Shown piece by piece: positions 1 through 17,355 of a DNA stretch of 64,000 nucleotides (position 1 is the first letter of the stretch; every line of letters begins with the position of its first letter). A program made the position numbers and the translations under genes. Location: positions 23,169,629 through 23,233,628 of the forward strand of contig CM020505.1 of the NCBI GenBank assembly GCA_009823395.1, read 5' to 3'. Origin of the DNA: Thamnaconus septentrionalis (Eukaryota > Chordata > Actinopteri > Tetraodontiformes > Monacanthidae). Under the pieces are notes generated by a model. The model was not told the origin of the DNA and searched no databases. It worked only from the letters and a program-made list of their open reading frames with translations.

Positions 1-3870
<3,870 letters not shown>

Positions 3871-5940
3871 GAGTGACCTGGCACGACCTCTCCCACCCCT
3901 GTCTGCAACTGACTGACAGTCTGGTCCCATTCTGCTGCGCCAGTCTCCAGCAGTGACTGTTAGGAGAGCAGGAATTGCCCTGGAACGCGGGGTTCATTTT
4001 TTTTTCTTTTCTTTTCTTTTCTTTTTGGAACTGCAAATCAAAAAGGATAGACGCTCATCCGCTTTCCAACAACTTCCTCTACAGAGTGATTTTTCTTCCA
4101 GCAGCCAGCAAACCTACACAGCTTGCCTTTTGCGCCACCTGCTGTTCAGAAATAGACTGCTCGGGTGTCTGGGATCCACTTTGGAGCAATACTTGGAACA
4201 GCTGGCTGGACTATATAAGGTCAAAAAAAATTGTTTAAAAAAAAAATGAAATAAAAGCAAATGGCTTAAAATGTACAAAAAAGATAAAAAAAAATGTAAT
4301 GTTGAGCAACAGGTAAAAAAGATAGATTTTTTTTGTAAAATGGTAAGTATAAATGCAATCAATAAGAGTGGGACATAACTTATGCATGAAAATTTTTCTC
4401 TGTTGGTTAGTTTTTTGTTGGTTTAATTGTTTTTATGTCTACAACAGGTTATACAAAGATTTGTACAAAAAAAAAAATATGCATAGGCAAAACATGGTTA
4501 AAGACAAGTAAAGAGAGAGTTTCTTATGACCTTTTTACAACATACCGATTGAAGACATGTAAACATGCACACCTTGTGCCCTTGAACTTTTTTGGCCAAA
4601 GCCATGAATTGTCTTGGGCCCCATTGCCAACATAGATCATCAGCATCTTATTTTCACTCTGGGTCGCTCACAGTATTAATATAGCCTTTCATGAGCCAGT
4701 GCTCAGCCAGTTTCCTGTTGAAGACTGGACAAAGCCTCGTCTCTCAGACGCATTAATAGCACAGCTACACCATGTGTACAGGCTTCAAGACTAAAGGTTA
4801 AAAAAAAAAAATATTAACAAGGGTTGATAATGGTTTTTATTGAAAAGTCCTCCTCTAAAAGGGTGTTAACATTACAAGTGTGCGTTTAAAATCTGCTTTT
4901 TTTTGGGGGGTGGGGGGGCATTTTGCAAACCACACCAATGTATTTATTTTTTAAGAATTATATGAGTATAATATGGATAAACATGTATGTATAAACATTA
5001 GAGACCATATCTTTGAGCCCTATATTTTGTGGGGGAAGTTGGAAAGGGAGACTTCTATTCAGGTAAATACTATCATGATGATTCACTAGGGAGTTCTCAG
5101 CAACACTTGGGTCCGAGTCTAAATTGACTGATCCTGTTCTCTGTGATAAATTTGTTTTAATGTGTGTGTGTGTGGGGGGCTAATTTAAGTTAATGTAATA
5201 GACCGCAGCTAGACGCACCGTCACATTGTGTCAGTCAGCAACGTCTACCAGGGCCACCTCGCCAGTAGATGGAGCCATTCCTCAAAAATGTTCACCCCTC
5301 CAGATTGTGCGCTCGTTCGTGGGCAGCAAGTGGATGGTGTATCGGCATTGTTTTATCGTCCAAGGATATCACGACTTTTTTTTCTCCCCCCCCCCGTTTT
5401 TTTTCCCCTGGATTTTTTTTCTTTTTTTTTTTTCTTTTGAACTGAGTAGAAAAGTGATGCGGCTGTGTTGGTGCTGGAAGAAGCACACCCACACGTCTCA
5501 CTGTTTCTTTGTCCAAGATGACACCCAAACACAACAAGGAAGCGACGAGCAATAACAAAACCACCTCACACCGCAAACCATTTCTCTTGTTACGGTCGCT
5601 GCAGCTCCAGGATGTCACGCTCCTTCTGACAAGTGAAGCACACTTTCCATTTGTCCATGTTAGAAATTCTTCTACTTCTTTGTCATGAAAGTTCAAATGA
5701 CAATGCGTCGTCACCTCCACATTACATAGCCCAGACACCTCGAATTGCTGTGAGACTGACGAGTACAACGGTGAATGAGTGAAAGCAACTGGTGCCATCA
5801 GGATGTTCACCGATCATCTCTATCTCGATACAGGAAGTCTTCAACTGTACCCCCCCACCCCCAAACCCATCCACATCCCCTCGGTAACTTTTATTCTCTG
5901 CAGCTATTACAATTCATGCAATAAAACAATTTACTCTCTC
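3871..5940 (+). other. tent4b: tent4b 3' UTR (inferred extent)
   Basis: AT-rich sequence without coding potential follows the stop. Candidate poly(A) signals AATAAA lie at 4250-4255 (proximal) and 5920-5925 (distal). The distal one would give a UTR of about 2 kb, and I infer it because the next gene's GC-rich promoter starts just after it. Poly-T and poly-C runs occur near 5370-5440. Confidence 0.55.
5920..5925 (+). terminator. tent4b: Candidate distal tent4b poly(A) signal
   Basis: AATAAA in the context gcaataaaacaa, about 2 kb after the stop codon and about 150 bp before the GC-rich start of adcy7. Confidence 0.45.
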
Positions 5941-6039
5941 CGACTGTTCAGACCTCTCCTTTGTCTCATCTCGCTGTCTGACTCGGTTCATTTGACGCGT
6001 TGTCGGTCGGTAGCTGGAACACGGACGGACACGGCAGCC

Positions 6040-6271
6040 TGGCTGTCGGTAACCTGACGGGAGTGAAGTCATGACGTGACGGAGCCGAAGGCGCGCAAGA
6101 GATGGAGGCGGGGCGTCTTGTTGGGACCGCCAGTCCGCAGTTCGCAGCCCGCAGCCCGGGAGCAGAGAGCAGCTCTGCCGCTGCTGCTGGAGGCTGGAGG
6201 CGCCGCTGTCATCCCGCACCTGGCCGCCAAACTTGATTTACTGCACCAATGCGGACGGAGGAATGTAACAG
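6040..6271 (+). promoter_or_regulatory. adcy7: GC-rich promoter and candidate non-coding exon 1 of adcy7
   Basis: A CpG-rich island starts abruptly after the tent4b tail. It contains a CRE-like TGACGTGA at 6072-6079 and a GC box (ggaggcggggcg) at 6104-6115. It runs into a sequence ending aacag|gtaaga, with the donor GT at 6272-6273. I read this as the adcy7 core promoter plus first, untranslated exon. The transcription start is not determinable from sequence. Confidence 0.5.
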
Positions 6272-9026
6272 GTAAGAGACTAAAACATAACAATGTATAG
6301 ATTTTTTTTTCTTTAATTAGTTGAGAAGGAAAACGTCTCCAATTGCTTCTCACTTTGGAGCCCCGCGCTGAAGTAGAGCCACAGCAAAGGAAGATTGATT
6401 TATTGATTAGGGACTGAGCCCCGGGCGATAGAGCAGATCATCGCCAGCAAAGATCCTCAACAGGCGGTTTATCGCCAAGTCTGAAAGTTTCTTCTCACGC
6501 GAGTATTTCTGTCTCCTTCTAGATCCTATCACGGGTTCGCTAAATATATATATATATATATATTTATTCAAAGTGTTTATCATCTTTTCGGCGTTTCCTC
6601 TCTCTCTCATTGTCACCTGGCTGCTGGCGGTGCCGCGGCCCCACTGTTGACTCTGCACCCGGCAGAGCAGCGCCAGTTTCGGCTAGCTAGCCCAACGAGG
6701 AGGCGCTGTTCAATTCAAGTCTCTCCTGAAGTTGACGACCAAGTTCACTGTCGCCCTGAACCTCACCGGTATTTCCCTTTCTGATAGCCTCAGCAATTAA
6801 GCAAAAAAAAAAAGAAAGAAAGAAAAAAAAAAGTTTGCTTTGACTATTATTCAAGTGTAAGCTGACATTAAATTGACACGACCATTATGTCCCTGCTCGT
6901 GCCAAATATGCCCAATTCGCGTGTTGAAAGTTCATCACGAAATGTCCTGAAACTCGAACACGGGGAATAAACGCCACGTTCAGCAAAACGCGCTGAAGAA
7001 TTCTGCTGATGTTGAGTCATTTTTGTTCCTTAAGGTTGCGCTTCCCTCCACTGTCTGCCCGAAAAGACGAGCATGCTTGGCATTTTTATTTAATTGCAGT
7101 AACTTGCGTCAACTCATTATCGTCTGTTGTCTTGAGCGGGTGACTTGATGTTCCTCCAACTCAACTGAGCGTCAATATGTGGAAGGAAGTGTTCTTGTTT
7201 TCTTGGTTTAAACACAAGCAAAGTGCCGACTGGTCGCTGGTATCTCACCAGGGCATTTTTTGTTGTTGTTGTTGTTTGTTAAAATGTCCATAAATTGTAC
7301 ACACAAGTTATGTATGTAAATGCCCAACTTGAGACTTTAGAAATATTGCAAAAAACACATGCAAAAAGTCCCACTCATTCTGCTAAATCTCCACACCTGG
7401 CTCGCTTCTTGTCTACACCTAATAATTGTCAGTTTATTTGGCCACTGAAGCTGTTTTAAGTTCGTAAACATTGACATTAAATCTGGCAATCTACACAACC
7501 CGTCTTTGATGTTCCGGCATAATATTTTAACACCTCAACAGTGAACAGAATGATCATAATTATCATCTCAAATGTATAATTATGTATGACTACAAGCGTT
7601 AACTGCTGTTTTACTGTTCAACGGAAGTTCCTTTGCAATATCCAGATGTTGACGATGGTGTGGACACTGCTGAGGCGCTTGCATCATCTGTATGTACGTG
7701 CAGTGTTGCGTCGCACGTCGTGGGCGAGGAAATTGTGATGAGAAATTCTCTTTGTTGCCATACTGAGCAAATGATTAATGGTGAAAACAGTCACCTGCTG
7801 CAGAGCTTATCAGAAGACATAGCGTTAAATATTCCATGCATCAGTTGCTTTGCAAATGACGTGTAATCTCTTGACAGTCTTATTTCTTTTCTTCGTGAGT
7901 ACTTGACAGATTTTACATGAAAACGTGTTATAGTTAACTGTACGTTTTCACTGCAAGACGTGGAAATAATCGGAAAATGAGAGAAATCTTAACGTTGGCA
8001 TCCGTCGACTTTATTCACCATTAGCAAAAGTGAGTTTGGCGATGATGTGCATGTGTGTGTATGTGATGGGTGGGGTGGCAATCATTTGGATGATTATGGC
8101 CCCTAATCTCCTCGTCAGTGCTGACCTCGTAAAGCAGAGCTGAGTCTGTAGGGACACCAGTGGATGGATTTTTCTGTCCTACGACTGCGTCTAAAAATAA
8201 ATATCACAAAACAATTTACTTCACTGATAATGACTGTAAATTCAGACTATGGAAATGTCTGTGTTTACATCCAAAGAGAGAGAACCAACAGGCTCAGTGT
8301 TGTTGTTGGACTCGGACAATTTATGGCTGCATTATAGGCTAAAGCAGCTGTACTCAGGGCTGGCCTGTGGTTCTTGGTCATGGATCAGCAGATAAATGCA
8401 TTGCTGCCATACCCTGCGCCCTTGATTGAAAATCTGACACATAAATTGGCGTCTGCCGTCACGGTGCCATTATCTATTGTGGCGTATCTCATTCTGGCTT
8501 GACGGGGAGCATGTTGTGAATGTGCACGTCGTTAGAATAATTATGCAGTTTTGATGGATCACGACAGGCACTGCTTGTTTCGCGGTTATGCAGCAGAGAT
8601 GCATGCAGACGTGCGAAGACTCAAAGTTCAATATCTCAGAATCAGCTTGTCTAGAGAGATGGTCGGGTCTGCCCTAGTCTGAAAAATACTTCAATAAAGT
8701 TTAAACTGGTAAAAATGTGACCTTTATATTTATACAGCTTCAGTTGTTTGACAGAATTTTAAAATTTGTCATACAATTCAAATGTTGGTGCTTCCTCGAA
8801 GGATTTTTTGAATCTCATTATGCTTCTACAGGATATAATAATATGATCAGTGTTGGATCAGAGTTACTTTTCAGTTACGAAGTCCATTGTCAAAAAACTG
8901 TCAATGTATGAAGTGGTAAAAGAAATTGTCCCATAATTTAATGATTATGATAAACTTTATTGAAGCAGTTTATACACATAACATAATGGAACACAATTTT
9001 CTTAAAGGTAGGCAGGCAGTCAGCCA

Positions 9027-9132
9027 GATAGATAGATAGATAGATAGATAGATGGATAGATGATAGATGGATAGATGAATAGATGAATAGATGATAGATG
9101 AATAGATGAATAGATGAATAGATAGATAGATG
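9027..9132. repeat. GATA/GATG microsatellite
   Basis: Tandem gata units interrupted by gatg and gaat variants over about 105 bp. Confidence 0.9.
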
Positions 9133-11581
9133 CCCCAACCTGAGAAAGTTAAGCAAAACTGAAGGACATTTGAAAAGAGACCATTTCAAACAGTGAACGG
9201 CTGCGGTTGATGTGTTCTTAATGTTGACAGTGAGTCGATCTGAGAGGAAACATGGGAAACCCCCACAGGAAATGCAAATGCGACTAGCGTGTGTTCTGGT
9301 GGTGAAGGCGCCAAACTGTGAGGCAGTCACAGGTGATCTTTCTGGACACATTCCAGCCTCTTTTTCTTTTGAAATCCAGTCATTGGAAGGGCTGAGCCTG
9401 TTTCTGGCCACTGTCTTTCTTTCTTTTGCTGAAGAACATCTATTTGGCATCCGTGTCTGTGAAAAATATTGAAAGTTATTCTTCTTGCAATGTGACGATG
9501 ATGACGGGTAGCTCGCATGTTAAAAGGTTTAAGTGTTGCGAAATTAACTTTAGCAGTGCTTTGTTGTTTTTCACTTCCTTTGTGTACTCCAAAAATGTTG
9601 CGTGCTAAAACATGCAGTTGTGAGAGTCAGTCTGTGGTTTTGCCACAACTTTTGTTGCTGCATTTTTTGTGTCTACTTCCAAACATGTGGAAGTTACAGC
9701 ACAGCATCAGTTTCAGTAGAGAAGCTAAGAGTTTTTTTTTGTGGGATTCTACTTCACTGCAACTTCACTGCAGCACAACAGGACCTTTTCTCTCTTTCGC
9801 CTCTGATCCCGACTGTCTTTGACTGTCTTGAACACTTGTTTTCTGGTCAACAGAGTTTAATCCTGAAAATCTTTTGGGATTAATGATCCTTTAAGTGAAA
9901 CTATAATTCCAGCCAGTCACTGGCATTTTGTGTGTATAAATATATTTATATTTGTATGAACAAATATATAGGAGTGCACCACACACTACTACTACTACTA
10001 CTACCACCACTTCTATTTCTATTGTTGCAGTGGTTTTCTTGTACCCTGCCCTTTACTGTGTCAACACAGTGTAACAGACCTTTTTTTTAAAGATGTCACC
10101 CTACAATTTGTGATTCACTTTTGTTGTTTTTTAGTGTCATAAAACTGGCCTTATCTTGTGAAAGTGTGTCTCACACTTGTGGCCTCTTAGACATCATGAG
10201 ACTCAGTGTCCATTTTTACTTTTCAAGTTGGACGCTCAGTGTCACTTACAGTAGACGCGATGCTTTGGAGTGCCACTAGAAGATGTCGCTTGAACGTGTT
10301 GTCTGTTAAATTGTCCAATGTCCTGAGGACTTTGCATGCCTCCCAGGCTTGGTGAAAGCACACGTTGCAATTTCCCAGACGCGTTCTAGCATTAAAATGT
10401 CGCAGCGTACATGGCCAGTGACTAGAACAAGTGCAGTTAATCTTACATTCAGATTCTTCAGATCTTGTCCAACAAAGCCTGTATTGTTCTTAAATGCATT
10501 GAACCATATGTCAGTGATGGAAATAAACCAGGTTTCGCCCTTTCCCAGAATGCAGTGCTGCTAACACGAGCACGGCGTGTTGGTTGTTGAGTTTAAGTTG
10601 TGTGGGTGTCCAGCTGACTCTCTTTTCCCCCATTTGAGTTTCATTTTTTTGTTCTTCCTGTGATTCAAGGACATTATGTAATGCTTATGAGAGCACCCCA
10701 TCTGGAGAAGTGCCATTGAGACGCTGGGACTGCAGAACTCACTTCAGAACTGGAAAGTAGTGTACCTGTGAAAGACATTAGTGATTCAGGATGCCGGCAT
10801 GAGAAATTTGCAGCGCACCAACTAAACAAAACTCTTAATTTAAAGGAATCTTTCTCGCCAGTTTTGTTGTTGTTGTTGTTGTTGTTTTTGGTTTGATTTT
10901 CTTTATAACTTGGTCTTAAAATCAAATTTCAATGAAATTATGGAAATATTTAAATGAAAGAAAACAAGAATATATAGTTCCATGAAATTGTTTTACACCA
11001 AGATTCCTATTGTGAACATTTCCAATCTTGCAAAACTTTTTTTTTTTTTTTTTGAACAAATGGCAATTTTATTCTTTGCATAATTTATAAGCTCTTTTTT
11101 AAGCATTAATGTTGTGCATGAAACTGTAAGTGGCTCACCCGACGCCTGGGGACTTGCTCCGACATATACTTTGTTGCTAGCTGCAAGTTGAGGGCTGTTG
11201 TTGGTGATACTGGAATGCCACTGCTCAGTCTGCGAGAGCATCACATGCAACTGTGCACTGTGAAGGTTCCCCTTTTTTCTGAAGCCGTCCTTGCAGCGTT
11301 GCTAGGGAAATGAGTCACGGTTGCCAAGGAAGTAAGGCGATGTGTGGTCTACTGCATTTCACGTGGTTGGCCTTGATTTGAGAGAGAGCTGCTTAAGCTC
11401 ACAAAAGCTATGCATGTGCTTGATGTCAGAGTTCTATATACTGTCAGTGCATTCAAATTATATAGAGGGACGGAGGGAAATGAGAGAGCTGGAGTGCAGA
11501 ACCGGAACAAGGAATTGTATTGTATTGTGTTGTATAATGTGCTAAAACTGCAGGACATTCAACAGATTTTAGATTCTAGAC

Positions 11582-11945
11582 CAGCGGTGGGCAAAGTGTT
11601 TGACTGGTGGGGCCACAATGGGTTCTAAAGTGTGACAGAGGGGCCGGAGCAGCAGCAGATGGATGGCGTGTTTTGGTGAGCCACCTCATTGGAAAAAAAT
11701 ATATCTTGGGATATGTAGAAAACATGTTGCTGTAGTGGCAACTGAAAATGAACAAAAGCATTACAACCAAATCAGTGTCTTTCAAGCCCCACAGTATTTA
11801 GCTCTTGATTGAAAGGACCCTTCAACACTATACAGCTGTTTTATCACTTCCTTACTATTAATATAGTTTCTTCAAGTTCGACGGGCCGGATTAAAAAGCA
11901 TAACGGGCCGCATATGGCCCCCGGGCCGCAGTTTATCCATGCCTG
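11582..11945. mobile_element. hAT-like non-autonomous element with imperfect terminal inverted repeats
   Basis: The left end reads cagcggtgggcaaagtg. The right end, reverse-complemented, reads caggcatggataaactgcgg and runs into a ggcccgggggcc motif. This CAG-GTGGGCAAA-GGCCC end style is typical of hAT elements in vertebrates. The interior has no transposase frame, and the 8-bp flanks do not match, so the copy is old. Confidence 0.5.
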
Positions 11946-12663
11946 CTCCAAACAAAGAAAACGACAGAATCTCACTTCATGTGCAAAATGTGCTGCTCTG
12001 CCTCCACTGGTGACTGACAAGCTAATGTACTGGGCTGCAGGGCTTCAGACAAAGGCTCCATCAGACGCTCTGCACCACTGAGGCGGCTCTGTCGGAACAG
12101 GCCAACGAATGATAAAATTACCAACACACACACACACACACACACACCGACTAAGAGTACAACAGTGTTATTGGTTGAATCTTTGTTCTGCGCTGACTTG
12201 TGTCACCCGCTGGTCTCCAGAGGCTGTTGAGGTAATGAGATCCCTCTCTGCTCAGTTTGCGTCATTGCCACCATCTGACCGCCCAGCTCATGCACAGCTG
12301 TAATTGTGAGCTTACTAGAATGCCATGCTGTGATAGTGGCAGCACACACTCAGCACTTCTCCCTCTGCAGTTGTCCATGGGGGCCGTGTGTGTGTGTGTG
12401 TGTGTGAGTGTGTGAGTGTGTGTCTGCTTTCTCTTTTGCTTGCAGTCCCTTGCAGCTACTTGGTCGTTAGTAGGGTGACTCAACTCTTGGCAGTAAGCTG
12501 TTAGATGCTTGACTTGTGATGTCACTCGTATTATGGGGAAATGTGTTGATATACAATTTTCTATTTTGTATCATTTAATTTAATTTAGCATTGCTCAATT
12601 TCCACACATCTTCTCTCAGGCTTGTGCACTTAGAAATCCTTCCATGAATAAGATTCTCAATAT

Positions 12664-12665
<2 letters not shown>

Positions 12666-12698
<33 letters not shown>
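12666..12698. repeat. (GT)n microsatellite
   Basis: About 16 GT units in adcy7 intron 1. Confidence 0.9.
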
Positions 12699-12702
<4 letters not shown>

Positions 12703-14689
12703 ACAAGCAGTCAGCAGCACCGTAATCACAGCAATTTGGCTGTGTCTCACTGGCCTCAGCCAACTTCAGAATGCCGTGAAAGTCGAGAACAAGTGGACGA
12801 TGTGAATCTGTGGCAACGATGCTTGGTGCCGATGCTTCATTCAGCCCAGGAATGATATAGTGCAGTATTTGCATGGACTCTCCCAGGGAATTTTAATCCT
12901 CTTAATCTAAAAGCTGGCAGTGTAATGTAGCTCTAATGTTGCTCTTTGTTTGAACATCAGATTGGTTGGAGTGACAGTTGGTATTTTGGGATGATATAAA
13001 TGGTTGGTTGGACTCAGTCTCCACTCAAGTTGTTGTTACAGCAGCAGTTGATGTACACTGCACCCATTACTCTGCACTGTTGCAACTATGCTGGTATTAT
13101 AGAAGTATTTTTTTCCAAGTATTTTTTGACTTGTTTGACTGTTTTCTTGTTCTTGTTTAAAATGCTGCAGTGTCAATATTTCTATGTAGAACCCACCTAA
13201 ATATAATTATTGAAAAATGGATTACTATCATGATTTATTCATGAGTTGGCCCGCTGAAAATATTCATAAAACGTGAAATGCCAAGACTCGTTCTGAAGTC
13301 AGTTGAATGTATTTTGAATCAACTCTTAATCTGCAGAATAACTTGTAGTCTAATTTTATTCTGAAGGGTTTGTATTATGGGCAATATTGTGATTAGCTGC
13401 AGACACAACACAAAGACATTAATGAAGTCTGTAAGCAAACATTGCATTATTCTGTTTCCAGTGTGGTGCTTAAAGGGGCAGTAAATGAATTTCATCATTG
13501 TCAGATACAAGGTGGTGAAGCTCTAGTGGTCTTTTTCCATCTGAGCTCTGCCACATGTGCATGTTAGTGCATGTGAATATCTGCTTTCTCCTGACCATGT
13601 GTCATGAAGCAGAGTGTGTGTGTGTACCCCCCCCCCGCCCCGTCTATTGGTTTATTTTTGCTATTGCTACATCATCAACTTAATGACTAACACGTCATGT
13701 AAATTTCCATCCTATTTGTAATTTTAGTACCTTGTTGAAACACGAAGGTGAATAGGTTGGTAGACAGACTTGCCAATATTCAGCCCCACCTTTCATCTCA
13801 TGCCCTGTTTAGGAAGTAAAGCAGGAGGTGGATGCCGTCTGTCAAACCTCACAGCTTTGATGTTAGGCAGCCGCAGCAGGTTGGCCGAAGCTCACGTTCA
13901 CCAGCCGCCGCTGCTGCTGTTCTTTGTCTGCCATCAACCAAAACACAGCACTGACGTTCAGAAGCAGCTCGTAGGAAAACACAGTGCGACCCAAAGGCTC
14001 AGTGCGTAGCATTTAACTGCGGCTAATGCTAAAGGAACGTGTTGTGAACAGTGTTGATGCTAATCCCTGTGTTTTCAAGCCCCACCTCATCTCCCATCCT
14101 TGTGGTGTGAAGGTAAATCACAAGGCCTGCAGCAGGTCCTGCTTCAGGATGGAAGTGCTGGCTGTTGGAGGGAGCACTCTCGGCATTCGTTTTTAATGAC
14201 GACTAAAAAAACAGCACAGAGACGTTCTGAAAACTGTGGCTTTAAACGACATGGCTGTAAGATCTACTCTGGTTCTGTGTCTTGCTGTTGGAGGTTCAAG
14301 TCTGGCTCCTGCTCTTCACCTTCTTTCCTATAATGCATAATGATTCTCAGTCTTTTGTGTGCTGGCTGTGCTGTGTGTACTGGACTGTAGCCTTCTTGTA
14401 GCTCTACATTGACTGACACCTGTCAGTCTTGAGGTGCCCAAACTAAGACCCATGTCTCCAAACAGCTTCACTGTGTCGGGAAACCTTTTAAAGACGTGTG
14501 GTGTTTTCCATAGGTTGGCAGTGATGTGCTGCCATACAGCCACGCCACCTGATGCTCTGCTTCTTCTGGATTTCTGCAGTGAAGTTTTTGTCCATCGTAC
14601 CATTTGTTGTCCCTTATCTTGTTTGTTTGCATGTCACCGTCGTACCATCTCGGCCCTTGAGGTTCGAATAGGGCGCTTCTGAAAAACTC

Positions 14690-14826
14690 ATTTATTCATG
14701 CATGTTTCTGGAGTGTGGGAGGCTGGAGAACATGGAGAGAACCCACACTGACACAGTGAGAACATGCAAACTCCACACAGAAGGGCCGCAGGCCAGGGAT
14801 TGAACCACTGCATCACCCTGCCGCCC
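14690..14826 (-). repeat. Dispersed repeat copy, truncated
   Basis: Contains 'ggagaacatggagagaaccc', 'aacatgcaaactccacacag' and 'ttgaaccactgcatcaccct', the same block order as the copies at 43960-44106 and 1-310. Confidence 0.6.
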
Positions 14827-15823
14827 TATACTCTTACTATATACGTATTATCATCATCATTATTATTATTTGTATTATTACTGTGCAGTGTAAACCATAT
14901 AGATATTTTAACGGTGTACCATCGGACAGTAAATGTCAAACAGTCCATTTGCATTGGTTCATGTGGCATGTGAATCACGAGCGCAGTTAAAACAGCACTA
15001 GTTATGACATTAGATTGTGGACGATATGCTCCAGATGGCCCCGTCAGCAAACAGGCTTTTATGGTTGCCTGGAAAATTACCATCATCAGCCTGATCTGTT
15101 GCTGCCATCCGTTTCTGCTGCAGCAGCTCGGCATGGCGTCCGCTCTTGTTTAGCTATGTTAACAACTGCGTGCTGCGCTGATTTCAGACGTTGACGTTGG
15201 TCTTTGAATCATAATAATAAGCTGGCTCGTAGCGGGAGATGATTAAGGTTTGCCAGTGGTGGTAGATGAGCCAAGGTGGGGGGCTTCCCTCCCTCCCGCA
15301 GCCACGGCATGGCATCGCTCCACCGCCCAAACCTGAAGGAGGGATGTGGCTCACCATTGCAGCAGGAAACAATGCCTTCTTTCACTGGAGCGCATTCCTT
15401 CCCACTTTCTTTTTCATCGTGGCTCTTTTAGTCCAAAACCTGGACCTGATTTGTGTATATGTGTTTATGTGTTTTAAGCAGAAAGGTTATTTCAACGATG
15501 AGCTGAAGTTTGAACGACAGAAAACATCTCATTGTGAGCGAATGGCGTTGACTGCTGGTGGTTTCACCATTTATGAAACTGTATAAACTCATGTGGTGAT
15601 GCGAGGTGATGACTGAGCCACGCACCTCAGCTCTTCTGGGCCTGACCGGGCCTGAAGATGACGTCTAAATAAACTGCATAGACTGCCGTGTAGTATTTGA
15701 CTATTTCTCAGCATTTAGTCTTCCACCATTTCTCAGTGTCTTGATGCTTTACACTGTGTTTCATTACGCGATGCGACAAATAAACAACACAATTTCCGTG
15801 TTGATGTTCCAGCAATTGTAGCA

Positions 15824-16290
15824 CAGCATTTCATTCATTCATTCATTCATCTTCTATACCCGCTTATTCCTTTGCAGGGTCACGGGGGACTGCTGGAGCC
15901 TATCCCAGCTGTCTTAGGGCGAAGGCGCATTTCATGTAGAGCCAAATAAAATTCCACGATATTTCCAGTCATGGTAGTGATGATGGATCCTTGTTCTGAA
16001 GACCCACCATCACTATGGCCTGTGCTTCTGCTGGAAGGAGCAGAGGCCTGACCAACCTGCTGCTGCAGCCTCTCCCAGCTTCTCCCAGAGGAAACACTTG
16101 TCCACCTTTGTGGACCAGTTGTCAGTTCATCACAGGGTCACATAGAGAGATCAAGACATAAGCCACCATCCGCACTGGCATTCAGGCCTGTGGGCCATTT
16201 GAAGTTCCCACTCAACCTGATGTGCGTGTCTTTGTAATGTGGGAAGTTCCTGCTGAGAAGCTCCAGGGAGAGGTGGAAACCTTTCCGCTG
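15824..16290 (-). repeat. Dispersed repeat copies with ATTC tail
   Basis: An (ATTC)n tail at about 15828-15850 precedes 'cccgcttattcctttgcagg' and 'cacgggggactgctggagcc'. A diverged continuation at 16060-16290 has 'tcatcacagggtcacatag' and 'agctccagggag' blocks. The pair is either one degraded copy or two nested ones. Confidence 0.55.
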
Positions 16291-17212
16291 CACCAGTGTG
16301 TCGTCTTTACAAGCATATATGCTGCTCTAATGGAAGGAAACTAACCTCACCAAGAGTCTTGCCTCATTCTGTGCCTCATTGTACAAACAATAACCTGGGA
16401 GACTTAATTATTAGAATTAAATTTACAAATTTTCCTTTGTTGGTGTGCAGGCGTTTTCAAGCCTAAATGGCATTTGAGAAGGAAATAGCTCAGACTAATT
16501 CAATCAATGTTCTTTCAACATACCCTTTTGCTAATGTGGTTAGATTTACATTTATATGTATATATTTTATTCTTAAAATAAATCAGAAAGTAAATGAGCG
16601 ACTCTGCTGTCTGCTTTTTAAAAGATGGCTTCAGTTGCGATGGACTTGGCTGCGTGCGCTGGAAATGTGAAACACTTGAGTGGTAATTGCCGACTTCCGT
16701 GCATATGGTCTTCTCGCTTCTACTTCCTGTATTTGTTACAAACCTTGGCATTTGAGGCTTAAATCAGTGTGGAGATAGTATCCCGTTAATGTGGTTACGT
16801 TTCAGCAGCTCCTCCTGGTAAACGTGGGTAATTCAATAGCAGTGGACAGTATTGGGAGGCCAGGGGGGAGATGGGGAAGGACACAGGGCCTAATCTAATC
16901 TGCCTCATGCATTGCTTTGCTCACATCAGTCATCTGTTCTGGCAAGGCTGTGTGTATTAGCAGGATCCAGCAGGATTACATACTGTAGGTACCAAAGGCA
17001 AAGAGCCAGAGCTGCTCAGTCACATTCACACTGCAACTGGGCTGCGGTCCAATCAGTCTTCCTCCATCAAGGAATGCAGGACAATTGAACACCTGTCCAT
17101 AATAACATCATATTTAATAAGTTAAAGCCAGTAAAAGCACCACTGTGTGAGATAGAAGTTTTCTAGTTTGGGTTTTGTCTCTGTGTGGGTGACAGTAATG
17201 CCTGGACTGTTG

Positions 17213-17355
17213 TCAGCTTTCTGTCTTTCTTTCTTTCTCTCTTTCTGTCTTTCTTTCTGTCTTTCTGTCTTTCTCTCTTACTCTCTTTCTTTCTTTCTTT
17301 CTCTCTTTCTTTCTTACTCTCGTTCTTTCTTTCTTTCTTGCTTTCTTTCTTTCCA
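17213..17355. repeat. TTTC/TCTG pyrimidine-rich simple repeat
   Basis: About 140 bp of ctttctttctgt-type units; purine-only on the minus strand. It lies in adcy7 intron 1 with no splice junction nearby. Confidence 0.9.
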
